64,000 bases of DNA from Diplonema papillatum (taxonomy: Eukaryota > Euglenozoa > Diplonemea > Diplonemida > Diplonemidae). Location of the stretch: NCBI GenBank assembly GCA_030068145.1, contig JAPJBO010000525.1, positions 94,953 through 158,952 of the forward strand, read 5' to 3'. Below the pieces are notes generated by a model. The model did no database searches, was not told the origin of the DNA, and saw nothing but the letters and a program-made list of their open reading frames with translations. This document shows, one piece after another, positions 1 to 12,400 of the stretch (positions are counted from its first letter, which is position 1; each line of letters begins with the position of its first letter). The translations under genes were made by a program, and so were the position numbers.

Positions 1-96
1 CTCCGGGGGACGGATAGAGCGCGGGAAGCGGTCAGCTTCTCATTATCCAGCAACTCGGCTCAAGACTTCTGTTTTCATCTTGCGGAGTAAGCTGCA

Positions 97-135
97 CGGG
101 GGTTTCGGCCCCGTGCAACAGCTGAGTGTCTTTAC
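97..135 (+). repeat. Dispersed repeat containing CAACAGCTGAGTGTC
   Basis: The core CAACAGCTGAGTGTCT plus ACACAGGCGGC recurs, in either orientation, near 7590-7640, 24060-24120 and 58558-58590, and in part near 46530. In the first and third copies it adjoins a CACGGGG/CCCCGTG stem and sequence reading CAAGACTTCTGTTTTCATC. Confidence 0.7.
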
Positions 136-188
136 ACAGGCGGCATTGGAGGCGGACATCTCACCTGAGGATGTGGCGCCGGAGACGA

Positions 189-458
189 TGGATTGGCTCA
201 CGACCACAATGTGTTGTACCGCATCAAGAATGCGGACGATGAATTGGCTCACGACCAGTGTGTTGTACCGCATGAAGAATGCGGACGATGAAATGGCTCA
301 CGACCACAGTGTGTTGTACCGCACGAAGAATGCGCAGATGACGACTTGGCTCACGACCACAGTGTGTTGTACAGCACGAGGAATGCGGAGACGGTGGATT
401 GGCTCACGACCACAGTGTGTTGTACCACACGAAGAATGCGGAGACGACGAAGAGCGCT
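189..458. repeat. Five tandem units of about 52 bp at the 3' end of the ankyrin gene
   Basis: Units containing GGCTCACGACCAC and TGTGTTGTAC recur at about 201, 252, 301, 354 and 407. On the minus strand the ankyrin reading frame enters this array and stops at the TGA at 404-406. Confidence 0.85.
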
Positions 459-3400
459 GGCGGGATGAGGTAGCTGCCGCCCATGTCGTCCACGAGCCGT
501 ATGAGCCGCTTGAGGGGGTTCGGCGGAGGGTGCAGATACGCCGCGGGCTCGAAGCCGGAGATGGAGATGCTGAGCGAGTCCATCGGGAGGTGCGGCGACC
601 CGCCGGGCCGCGCCTCAGCCGACGCGTGGGCGAAGGGAGCTGGGCTCTCATGCCCGCGAGGCGGAGAGGGCGGCGCGTCCAGAAAGCCCGGAACTTCGGC
701 GCCCGGCGGCCAGCAGTCCTTGGGCAGCCTGCCGTCGCCGTCCCTCAGGCTCGGATCGGCGCCGTACTGCTGCAGCGCCTCCACCGCGGAGCCGGATCCG
801 GTCGAGGCCGCCAGGTGCAGCGGCGTGCTGCCCTTGTGGTCCGCCACCGACACGTCCGCGAACGCGTCGAGCAGGATCATGATGGCACCCAGCCGGCACT
901 CGGCGACGGCACGGTGCAGCGCCGTCCGGCCCGAGGGGTCCTGACGGTTCAGCGTTCGCTTCGCTTCCCGCTCGCTGTCCAGCAGCGCGCGCAGAGCAGA
1001 TACGCTGCTGTGGGCAGCTGCGACCTGTCGGGGGTTTGGTGGAAAAAATTGCGTAGTTTTGTTTTTTTTCTTTTACTTGTTAGTTGTCGACAACCTGCTG
1101 CCCGACAAAGAACAGAAGGGATCCCAAGTGCTGTAACTACCGAACCACGTGTTGAACGGACGTGAGGTCATGCGACACGACAAATCACACAAACAAAACA
1201 GGTCAAAAGTCCTGAGTGAGAAAGCAACACACGGTGGTGTAAGCGAAGAACAAATCAGATTGTGTTTGTATTGTATTTGCCCCTTACCTCAATATTTTCT
1301 CCCTTCCATTCGGAGTCGAAGCAGCAACGTCGAGTATTTTTTTTACCAAACATGAAATGTTGGAGGAAATGAGAAGCTCGTCGCCGCAAACCGTGGCGTT
1401 TTCACTTGCGTCCTGAATCCAGCTTTACGTAAAAACGATCAGGCACTGCGTTCAACGAAAAATATGTAAAACACCTAAATGTCTACCATGTTGTGGGGCA
1501 CCCCGTCGAGAAAGAGCAGGTTCTCGTATCCAAGCGAGCTCGCTGCAGCTTTCGAGCGGGTGACAGGGAGCAAACCCCTGAGAGGGGTGAAGCTGTTGAC
1601 GGGCGAGGCGACCTCCTTCGTAAGGTCGCGGTTCTCACGCACGGAGGAGACCACGGTGCGCCAGCTGCGCGCCGTGGTGGCCGGGGTTCGACTATGACAC
1701 GGACCTGGAGGAGACGGGCGAGGAAGACGAGGAAGACACGGAGGACATCGAGGACGAAACGCCGATAGCCGGCGGCGTTGAAGATGCACACAGAACGGCC
1801 TCAGCAGGCCGCGGCACCGGTTTACGGCCCCCTGGAGCCCCCCACGCCCGACCCGTTTCCCGATCGCGCTCACCCCCCATCACGCCCCCCCCGGTTGACA
1901 ACGCCATCATCGCTCTCATCGAGCGGATGGAGAAAGACCGCAAGGCCGAGATGGCCGAGCTGCGGGCTGATATAGCTCAGCTGAAGAAGGCACCGCCAGC
2001 GCCGCGCGCGACACCGGACGCAGCACAGTCGCGCGCCAACTCCCAGGCCTCGGAAAACGGGGACGCTCTTCCCTCGGTCCGCGGAGGGGAGAGCGATTAC
2101 TCGGAAGGCGGAATCTCGGTCGACGCCCCCCGCGAGACGGTGCTGCTCGACCCCGCTTTCTGGGTCAACATGGACCGCACGGAAAAGGCGGTGCTCCTAA
2201 TGGAGCTCCGCCTCCACTTTGTGGTCCCCCTCACGAAGGCCCCTCACGAATCGGGGTTCCTGCTCGGCCAACTGGCCGAGCTTCTCACAGGCGTGGGAAC
2301 CAGCAGTCCGGAGCAGGACGAGTTCGCAGTCCGCCTCGCGCGAAACGTTATCGTCCGCCTTCTTGTGCTAAAGACGGGGTACGAGGTGTCATGGGACGGT
2401 GCGCAGGCGGTAAGCGACACGTTTTTCGGCGCTCCGAAGGTCCCCGACTACCTGAAAAAGTCGATGGACGTTGCCGACACGTTTCGGAAGAAGAAACCGA
2501 AGCCCGAAACGACAACCACCACCACCAGAGCGAACCAAGAGGGCAAAGGCCCATTTCGCCCCAGGGAAAAAGGCGCAAAGACCGGAAGCAAGACCGCCGC
2601 GAACAGCGGAAGGTGAACGGAAATGTCGTCTGCCCACCCTGCCCACCCTCGCACTTCCCTATCACAACCTTCTTGAAGGGGCTCGAGGCACCCGCAAAGT
2701 TGAAGCGCGGACGACCGGTGCTCGTCGAAGCGCCACCGTCAAAACAGGAGATGCGACGCGTCGAAGTTGCGGCGCGAAACCATCTGTCGCTTGCGCTCGC
2801 GAGCTCGACGTGGCGGTCCTTGGAGTCGACGCACCGACGTATGCTCCAGTTCAAGTGGAATTGGGAGTCCCGCTCGGAGCAGGAGATCGACGTCCCAACG
2901 GCTGTCGTTTTGTGGCTGACAAGGAAGATGCTGGGGGAGCCCGGGCGCGCTCCCATAGTGTGCTCGTCAGCGCTGCAGTATCTGCAGGACCTCAAGTCAG
3001 CCCAGCGCCGGGTTGGCGCGCCCATCAGCGACTCGCAGGTGGTGCGCGACTTCGAGAGGTCTCTACGGAGGCAGGGCGCTATGCGCCCGACGCGCCAGGC
3101 GGTCCCCGCTACGCACCAGGACATCCAGAGGGTGCTCAGGAAGGAGGCGGGCTCACAGGTTGGGCTTGCGATAGCTCTTGCATGGGCGGGGGCCGCGCGG
3201 GTGTCGGACGTTACTCGCCTGACGGTTGGGGACGTCTCCTGGGAGGACGGTTTCGTCGCTGTGAATTGGTCACAAACGAAGTCGGACCCTTTCCGTCTGG
3301 GTGTCACCACTGGTCTGGTGCTGTCGGAAGACTGGTCGGCCGAGCTTCGGCGGCATGTCGAGGGACGGCCTCCTGGGGAGCTGATCCTGTCCGTGTCATA

Positions 3401-6400
3401 CGCGCAGGTGAAAGCGGCCCTGAAGCGGGCTCGGCCGGAGTTAACCGGCCACTCGATTCGCCGGGGGGCCCTGTTCCGCCTACTCCAGAAGGGGCTCCAC
3501 TTGGAGGAGATACGACGAGTGTCGCGCCACAGCAGTCTGGATGCCTTGGTCCGGTATCTGCCAGCCGGGAAGCTGGCCGTGGCCCGCGAGACGGCGACTT
3601 CGTCGGGCCTCCTCGCCGTGAACGTCCTCCCGTGAAAAAGCCGATCCTCCCGCTCGCCCCGGCTTTTCCAAGAGTCCGGCGTCCCAAATACCATCACCTT
3701 TCTCCGTACGATCCCACGTCCCTTGAGACGGGGGGTCCTGACATCGCCTTTCCTTACAGCCAGGCGCTCTGCATCAGGACTACAGGCGGAAGTGTCTCGG
3801 TTCCCGCGGCGAAGGCGAGGGGGAAGCTGGCCCCGATCTCAACTTCTCGTCTTAACTTTGATGCGCTCGTTTGCCTGGACACAGAGGGCGTTCTAGTCGG
3901 CGTGCTGGACGTTATACGGTCTCGTGAGGCTTTTCTAGGGGCCATGCGCGATGGGGCGCGTCCCATCCTGGACGGAGACCCCGGGCTCCCGAGGGGGCTC
4001 TCTCGATTCATGCTGCGCCACCTTCCGACGTTGGAGTCGTACGGCGTGGTGCGGGCGCGTACAGACGCCTGTGTGGTCTTGCCAGCTTTTACAGTTGAGA
4101 AGAAGTCCGGGGGGCTTCGTCTGGTCGCGGATGGCCGGAAACTCAACGCACTGATGAAGAAGCCCCCGGCCATGCTTCTTCCCGGCATCGACGATGTTGT
4201 GAGCAGGTTCCTCGCGTCGAAGTTTGTAGCGCAGGCGGATGCTGTGAGCTGGTTCTACCAGTTCCCCCTCGAGGAGTCGGTCTCGCGTTTCTTTGGCATG
4301 AACCTGTCTGGCCCAAGGGGTCGATTTACGAAGGTTCAGCTCTCCGTGATGTGCATGGGCTGGAACTGGGCCCCCTGTATAGCCCAGCGGACAGCGCGTG
4401 TCCTGTTGCCGGAGTCCGAAGGTGTGTGCTGGGTCGACAACTTCTTTGTGATTGGCACCTCGTACGAGGAAGCAGAGAGACGCTATCGGCGTTTTCAACA
4501 CCGCTGCCAGCTGGTCGGCGCTGCCATGAATACTCATGACAGCATGTACGGACGCCCGCTCAGCCGTTTCGAGGCTCTCGGTCTCGAGTTCGATTTGGGG
4601 GTCGAGCCTTCTCGCTACCGATCGGCGCCGTCGTGGGTGAAAAAGTTCCTAGGGGGCGAAGCCCTCGCGCCGGTCATGGGCGGGAGTGCGACACCCCGGC
4701 AGGTTTTTACTGTGTTCGGCGGCGTGGTTTGGTTCTTGTTCTCGACCAGGCGACGACTCTGTTTTCTGCGTTCGGCGATGGCTTTTCTGCGCCGGGCGGC
4801 ATCGCTTTTGGGGGAAGGCACAGGGTCGTGGGATGACACGTACGACGTCCCCTCCTCAGCCCTGTATGATCTGCGGTCGGTGCTCGCGGACCTGTCGAGA
4901 AACGAATGGGTAACAGAGGTCGACAGGGACCGGCGTCGTTTACTTGCTTGGTCCGACGCTTCGGACAGCGAGTGGGCAGTGGTTCTCGAGACTCGCCCGG
5001 AGCTCGCCTATCAGGGGGTTTTCTTGGACCCATCGGTCCATATATACCTGAATTATACATGCATCAGCCTATCCACACTTCACTTCGCGAATTTGGCGAA
5101 GTAGACGATGATAAAGCTGCCGCCCCTCACTCTTTGGTTGCGCCAGTCAGCCGCGAGCGTGCGCCGTACGTGCGGCCGTGCAAACCTTCTGAATTGGTGT
5201 GCACGTGTGCGCATCAAAAATCGCTGCCCTAGCCCCGCGCTACAGGACGGACGTCCACCAACGGATGTCCACCAAGCGTTCTGTCATCCTCCGTCCGTGC
5301 AAGGCGACAGGCAAACCCGTGTGAATGGGGACCCGTTGCTAAGGCAGTCAAGAAGGGGACACTGGCTGCATTCTTGCAATGAGCTCACCCCGTTTCTCAT
5401 TGAGGTCTCTTCCTTTGCGGTCTGTTTCTTTTTGAAGCAGGTCTTCGGAGCTGCTGGCTGCGACGCAGGCGGTCTGGTTCGCATCTCTAGAGGCTCCGGG
5501 GTCTTTTCTCGTCCTGAAGGTTGATAACCAGGCAGCTGTATTCGCTCTGAAGAAGGGGCACAGCAAGAATTTTTGGGCAAACGAAGTCCTGTGCCTGTTT
5601 TTCAAGATCGTGGAATCTGCGGGCCTCATCATTGACGTTGTCTGGGTGCCCACAGACGTGCAGCGCGCGGACAAGTACACGCGAGGGTGTAAGGCTTTTC
5701 CCGGTTCCGGACTCCTCCTGAGAGATCGGATTGGGGGGTTCCACGCCTCACCGGCCTTCGTCTCTTGGTTCCTGGGCACGTGCTGAAGTGCTTGTTTGTG
5801 GAAAAATTCAACAAACGCGGGTGCGTCTGTTTGTTTCGCCGCTGCGCGGACCTGTCGGGAAATGCGTTCAACGAAAACAACTCTCTCTTCACATCATCAT
5901 CATCATCATTAGTTTTGTATCAGCCGCGGTTGTGCGAGTGACGAGCTCTTATTTTTACCAAACATGAAATGTTGGAGGAAATGAGAAGCTCGTCGCCGCA
6001 AACCGTGGCGTTTTCACTTGCGTCCTGAATCCAGCTTTACGTAAAAAACGATCAGGCACTGCGTTCAACGAAAACAACTCTCTCTTCACATCATCATCAT
6101 CATCATTAGTTTTGTATCAGCCGCGGTTGTGCGAGTGACGAGCTCTTATTTTATTGAGGTGTCATTCAGATGTAAATTCAGCGGCTGCCAAAACTTGCCG
6201 TGACACCTATGACCAAAGTAAAGGAGGAAAGGCAAAAAGAACGGGGGCACATTGTATTCTTCGACCCTCGTAGCTCGTAGGGTCAGGCGCGCCAGAATAG
6301 TGGGGACAAGCAACAAGGCGTTGTTGACACTAAAAAGAAAGCAAGTAAAGTGTACACGAAAGAAGCCACGCACGCCCCCTCAAACCCACCCTTTACGCAT

Positions 6401-9400
6401 TAGCTTTAAAAGAACCCATTCGACGAAGGTCACTCTAAAATCCCGGATTCTCAAGCGAACTATAACTCTAAAAAGAAGTAGTTGGCTGAAGCTAACCAAT
6501 GCAACAAGGTTGTTGCATTGGTTTTGTGTCTGACGCATGCAACTTAGAGAGAGAGAGAGAGAGAGAGAAAGAGATGAGTAAGAGTGCAGGGACCATCTCT
6601 CCGGGAAGTTTCCGATCTCCTCACTTAGAATAAGAGTTCGATGGCAAAATATCCTCTCTCTCTCTCTCTCGTTACAACAAGAAAACGGTTTGAGGGAAGT
6701 GAGTACAGACGTATGCAAACCCGGAAAACACGCCGCACTGGTTATGGGGGGATTGCCAGAACGTGCTTGAAATGGATATGTGCTCAACACCGCACTGGTC
6801 CCGTCTGCGCCGTGTTTCGGTCCTTTAAGCCACGGACACATAAGGCGGACCATCATCAGCGCGGAACCTGAGTGTCTGCAGACAGGACTGCGGTGTGAGT
6901 CTGGTTTGTCAGGCGGCTGTTCGTAGCTCGTCACAGCCAGGACCACCCGTGCTCCTAGAGCACAGGCGAATCCGTCACGGGGAGAAGGCCCCTACAACCG
7001 TGTCTGAGCAATCAGTTAAAAACTCAGGGCACTCGCCCTGATTGTGACTGCGACTCGCTAGGCAGCACTGACTTGTCTTCTTTTTACGGTGGCAATCTGC
7101 GAAGTAAACTCCGCAGAGCACAGTGGACATGGGGTTGCCGTGTGCAGCACCAATGGTTGAAGTATGGCTAAAGATAAAGTGGTGTCACCTGAGGGGGTAA
7201 TCTCAGGACCGCCCACGTGATAAAGCCGTTAAGCAGCGGCTGCCGGCTTATCCCGTGACACCTTTTATATGTACGTTATAGAAAGAGTAGCGTCGGCACT
7301 CTTACAGGTTCGTTCCCTCGTATCGCCGGGAACGGGCACTCCAGTGAAACTGGGTATGGTACCGTTTCACTAAAACGCGGCAACACTACCCCCAGGTGTG
7401 ACATAACATGTGGTTCACACGTGAAAACGGTTAAAAGACAAAATCACGTATGACTAGGACACTTGCTATCAGCATAACCCGTGACATTCATCAATCTATC
7501 AATACTGTTAAATCTCTAACAACTTGCACCAGGAGTTTGCAGCAGGTAGTCAGCCAAGCTCATTGCACAGAGAGAGCTTACCACACCGGTGAGATGTGCC
7601 GCCTGTGTACAGACACTCAGCTGTTCCACGGGGCCAAAAATCCCATTGCAGCTAACAGTGAAAATGACAAGCGGTTATACCTCGATTCAGCGGTTCCCCC
7701 ACTAAAAGCCCTGAACTCAAACACACACGCATACCATGAGGGGTGTTGCGGAGAGGCCGCTGTCCCAAGCGGAGGCGTACTTGCGGGTCTTGACGAGGGC
7801 GAGCACGCCGGGGTAGTCGTCGCCGGCGGCGGCGTGGTGCAGCGGGGAAAGCAGCGCTTCGCGGCGCCCCGCCGGCTCGGGGGGGCCGCCGCCGCCGCCG
7901 CCGGGCCGCGCCTTCGCGGCCGCGAACGCGTCGAGCGCCGCCTGCAGCCGGGCGTCGACTTTGGTGGGTGCGCCTGTCTTGCCGGCTGCGGGAGCTGGCG
8001 GCGGGGCGGCGGGCTTCGCGGGCTCGGTGCCTTCGGACGACGGCGGGGGGGCGCTCGCGGAGCCTTCGCGGCAGTCGGCGTCCTTCGGTTCGGGGTTCTT
8101 CGGCGGAGGCGGAGGTGGAGGGGTGCTCTGGCGGTGCGGTGCCGCGGGTTCGATCGGGATTCGTGCGTCGAAGGCCTCACCTTGCGCGTCCGCCTGCCAG
8201 CCGTCGTCGGCGCCGGTCTCGTCGGCCCACCAATCGCCGCCGTCGTCGGACGGAAGCGCGGGGCGGCAGTCCCGGCTCTCCTCTTCCGCCGCCGACTCGA
8301 TCGCCCAGAAGCACCGGGATTCCTCGGCCATGACGTCTTCACGCAGGTCGCACTCGTCGGCGACGGCGGCCGCCTGCATGGCGGTGATCTCGGCCAGCCG
8401 TCGAGACAAGCTGCAGGGGAGGGAGAACATTTCCGGAGGTGCGGCTTGCACTAATAATAAAATCCTCACTCCTATGCTTGTGTCTGTCACTCTCGTCCAC
8501 CGCTCCTTCTCTGCTTGCCGCGCGCCGTATGGTTGGAGTAAAAAGGTGAAGCCAGAAAGCTGCTAATCTTGCTGCTGACAACATGAAGTGGCGCAGCAAG
8601 TTTATTTTCCTGCTGATAAAACGAAGTAGCGGACGATCAGCATCAACTGGCCAAAGGTGATGAAAAATGACAGGGCAAAGGTTTCTTGTCCTTCACTCTC
8701 ACAGGCTATGAACCTCTACCCATGCACTGTTCACAATCAACCGTGCCCCGCTGGAGACCGGCGCCCAGCGAGGCTAGAGGTAACAGCAATGTTCGGGTAC
8801 GTATCCGCACCCGATAAGCAGCTAAGTTCGGGAATTGCTAAGTCCTGGGGAAGCAAAGTTCGAGTGATGCTAAGTTGCTGGGGCGGCACATCTGTTACAC
8901 AGCGATGGAGAGCCCGCCGCGTAGACCACGATAAACGCTGGAAAAGAACACCTGAGCTGCAAGCTCTACGCGTCAGCGGCGCGGGCACGCGCGAAGGAGA
9001 ATTTGGTTTGGTGTCGGTTGCAGACAAACTTTGCTGCCTTAGTTATAGTGCTCTACATTCCTTTCTTCACCCGACTCACAGCCTCAACGGTCAACCGGAG
9101 ATTCTAAATCACTGAACCTTTAAACCACGAAAAAAAGCTAGAAAAGACCTGAGCTGCAAGCTCTGCGCGTCGGCCGCGCGGGCGCGTGCGACGGCGTCAC
9201 GGGAGTCGGCCTCGTGCTCGTCGATCGCCGCCCGCTCCGCGTCCTGCACGACGACCAGCTCGCGGACGGACACCGCGCGCTCGGCGAGCACCCGCGCCTC
9301 TTTGTCGGCGATCGCCCGCCGCGTCTGCGAGAACCGAGCCCACCGGTCCTCCCTCACCGCCGCCTCCCTGCCCGCCAGCCGCCGCCGCGCGCCCCACCCC

Positions 9401-12400
9401 CGCAGCCGGAACCTCCCGGCCTCCTCGCCCTCGGCGACGGCGGCTCTCGCGCGGGACTCGTCGAGGCACAGCAGCTGCTGCGTCGACTCCTCACGTGCCG
9501 CGCGGATCTCCCGCTGGCCGTCTCGGCCGCCCGGCGCCCCGCCGCCTCGCCCGCCAGCAGCACCGCCCACGCCCCGTCCGCCGCCGCTTCGGAGCGGCAT
9601 GATGAAGGCTCGAGCGAAGCGGCGAGATCCCTTTCACTACACTCCCAGCCTCAACGGTCAACCCAACTTTTGGACCCAAAAAACACTAAAACCCGTGATC
9701 CTCCAAAGTTTTGACAAAAACTTATTTGCAACACAACGGTGTTATAACACGAGATTCTATAACACCGAATCTTTAAACCACGATAAACGCTGGAAAAGAA
9801 CTGCGTAGTTTTGTTTTAATGTTTTACTTGTTAGTTGTCGACAACTTTTTTTGTATTGAGGTGTCATTCAGATGTAAATTCAAAGCCGCCCATGTCAAAT
9901 TTTGTTAAGCAGCGGCTGTCAAAACTTGCAACAACAAAAGAACACCTGAGCTGCAAGCTCTGCGCGTCGGCGGCGCGGGCGCGTGCGACGGCGTCGCGGG
10001 AGTCGGCCTCGTGCTCGTCGATCGCCGCCCGCTCCGCGTCCTGCACGACGACCAGCTCGCGGACGGACACCGCGCGCTCGGCGAGCACCCGCGCCTCTTT
10101 GTCGGCGATCGCCCGCCGCGTCTGCGAGAACCGAGCCCACCGGTCCTCCCTCACCGCCGCCTCCCTGCCCGCCAGCCGCCGCCGCGCGCCCCACTCCCGC
10201 AGCCGGAACCTCCCGGCCTCCTCGCCCTCGGCGACGGCGGCTCTCGCGCTGGACTCGTCGAGGCACAGCAGCTGCTGCGTCGACTCCTCACGCGCGGCGC
10301 GGATTCCGCTGGCCGTCTCGGCCGCCCGGCGCCCCGCCGCCTCGCCCGCCAGCAGCACCGCCCACGCCCCGTCCTCCGCCGCCGCTGCTTCCGAGCGGCA
10401 TGAAGGCTCGAGCGAAGCTGCGAGGTCGCGCAGGGCGACGCCCCCCTTCGCCGCGTGCTCGCTGCTGGATACACAGACCCGCGCGAGGGAGCTGGCAGCG
10501 GACACGGCGGCCCGGGCTTCGGCCTCGCTCGCCTCGCAGCCGGCGAGCGCCGATGCTTCCGCGTAGGCTGCCCGCGCAGCCTGCTCGGCGGCCAATACGG
10601 CGGCGCGGCCGCCGGCTTCCGCGTCCGCAACCGACGACTTCCCGCGGCGTTCCCGGGCGGCGCGGGTGGCCAGCATCTCCTCCGCGCGCGCCTTGCCTTC
10701 GGCGAAGATCACGGCGAGGTCCACTGCGTGCCCGCGTTCGAATTCGGCTGCGAGAACGTCTCGGGCCGATGCTTCTTCCACCGTGCACTGTTCCCTTTCG
10801 CTCGCGTCCCTGCGCTCTCTGTCTCTTTGGACGTCGGACGCGCGGTCGATGCCGGCGGTGGAGGCGGATTGCATCCCCCGCAGGCTCTGCGCTTCTTCTC
10901 CGCCAATCGATTTCCTGCCCGCACTTTCATCCTCTTCGACGCCTTCGCATTCCGCGGCGAACATGCCGCGCAATTCGCGCAGCCACGGAAGCCTCGGCTG
11001 GAGATCGCGGGACCTCTCGGCCGCTTCCAGGGCCAGGGCGAGGGTCCTCACGCAGGCTTCGGCGGCGCCGAGCGCCGCGGCCGCCACCGCGGCGCGGTCG
11101 GCGGCCTCTGCCTCGCAGGCTTCGTCGCGCTGGTCAGCCTGGTACAGGACGAACGCTTCGACGGCGGCCCGGGCGTCCGCCTCGTCTTCCATCAGCTGCA
11201 CGCGCGACGCAGCTTCGGAGGTCGAGAAGGTCGCGAGCGACCGGCGCAGGCCGTGCGCCTTCTCCCGCAGCTGCGTGGGTGGAAACGGCATGATTAGGGG
11301 TCGTATGAAAACGTGAAAACGAGACATAAATAAGGGGCCGCTGTGCTAAGGGCAGAATCAGGGGGCGTATGATATGAGAAGGGTGTGAATTGGCGTTCCA
11401 ATGCAAATGGCAAATATAGGGGTTGTATGACGCGACGGCAAGCCTGTCGCGCACAACTCGCACAGCCACAGGTGCCTCGGTTGAAGATCGCGGGATCTCT
11501 CGGCCGCTTCCAGGGCGGAGGCGAGGGTCCTCGCGCAGGCCGGCTTCGGCGGTGCCGGCGGCCTCCGCCTCGCAGGCTTCGTCGCGCTGGTCAGCCTGGT
11601 ACAGGACGAACGCTTCGACGGCGGCCCGGGCGTCCGCCTCGTCTTCCATCAGCTGCACGCGCGACGCCGCTTCGGAGGTCGAGAAGGTCGCGAGCGACCG
11701 GCGCAGGCCGTGCGCCTTCTCCCGCAGCTGAGTGGGTGGAAAGGGCATAATTGGGGGTCGCGTATGAAAACGTGAAAAATACTCTAGGGACTGACTTGTG
11801 CTCATTTCGAAGGAGGCTAGAGGGGGAGAAAACAATACAACTACAAAGTGGGTCTTTTTTGTTGAACGCATACGCCCGCCACTAAACCCAGATTCACCTG
11901 TGTTTCGTGTGGGCTACAGCACATTTACCTCCTTTGATCTTTTGCAGCTGGCAGCCTCCTCAAGTATTTCCTACAAAGCAGGTGCTTATACAAGACATAA
12001 ATAAGAGGCCGCTGTGCTAAGGGCGGAATCAGGGGGCGTATGATATGAAATGGTGTTCAAATGCAAATGGCAAATATAGGGGTTGTATGACGCGACGGCA
12101 AGCCTGCCGCGCACAACTCGCACAGCCACGGGCACGGTTGAAGATCGCGGGATCTCTCGGCCGCTTCCAGGGCGGAGGCGAGGGTCCTTGCGCAGGCCGG
12201 CTTCGGCGGTGCCGGCGGCCTAGGCTTCGTCGCGCTGGTCAGCCTGTACAGGACGAACGCTTCGACGGCGGCCCGGGCGTCCGCCTCGTCTTCCATCAAC
12301 TGCATGCGCGACGCCGCTTCGGAGGTCGAGAAGGTCGCGAGCGACCGGCGCAGGCCGTGCGCCTTCTCCCGCAGCTGCGTGGGTGGAAACGGCATGATTA

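Larger units (their letters stand above)
1341..6152 (+). mobile_element. Tyrosine-recombinase retrotransposon (DIRS/PAT/Ngaro type) with split direct repeats
   Basis: The ends have the A1-internal-B1-A2-B2 layout of YR retrotransposons. A1 (1341-1461) is repeated as A2 (5952-6074). B1 (5863-5951) is repeated as B2 (6060-6152). The end of A and the start of B share the 15-mer TGCGTTCAACGAAAA. There is no target-site duplication, as expected for recombinase-mediated insertion. Inside, in order, are a gag-like frame, a tyrosine recombinase, a reverse transcriptase and RNase H. The element lies in the last intron of the ankyrin gene in the opposite orientation. Frame breaks in gag and RNase H suggest this copy is inactive. 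Confidence 0.92.

Noticed and set aside
7617..8342. Minus-strand 241-codon frame rich in Arg/Pro
   Set aside because: A shifted reading of ankyrin exon 3; the neighbouring frame has the ankyrin motif and matching splice phases.
9186..11316. Long plus-strand frames over the ankyrin gene
   Set aside because: GC-rich antisense shadows of exon 2; Arg/Pro/Ala-rich with no family match, while the minus frame splices in phase.
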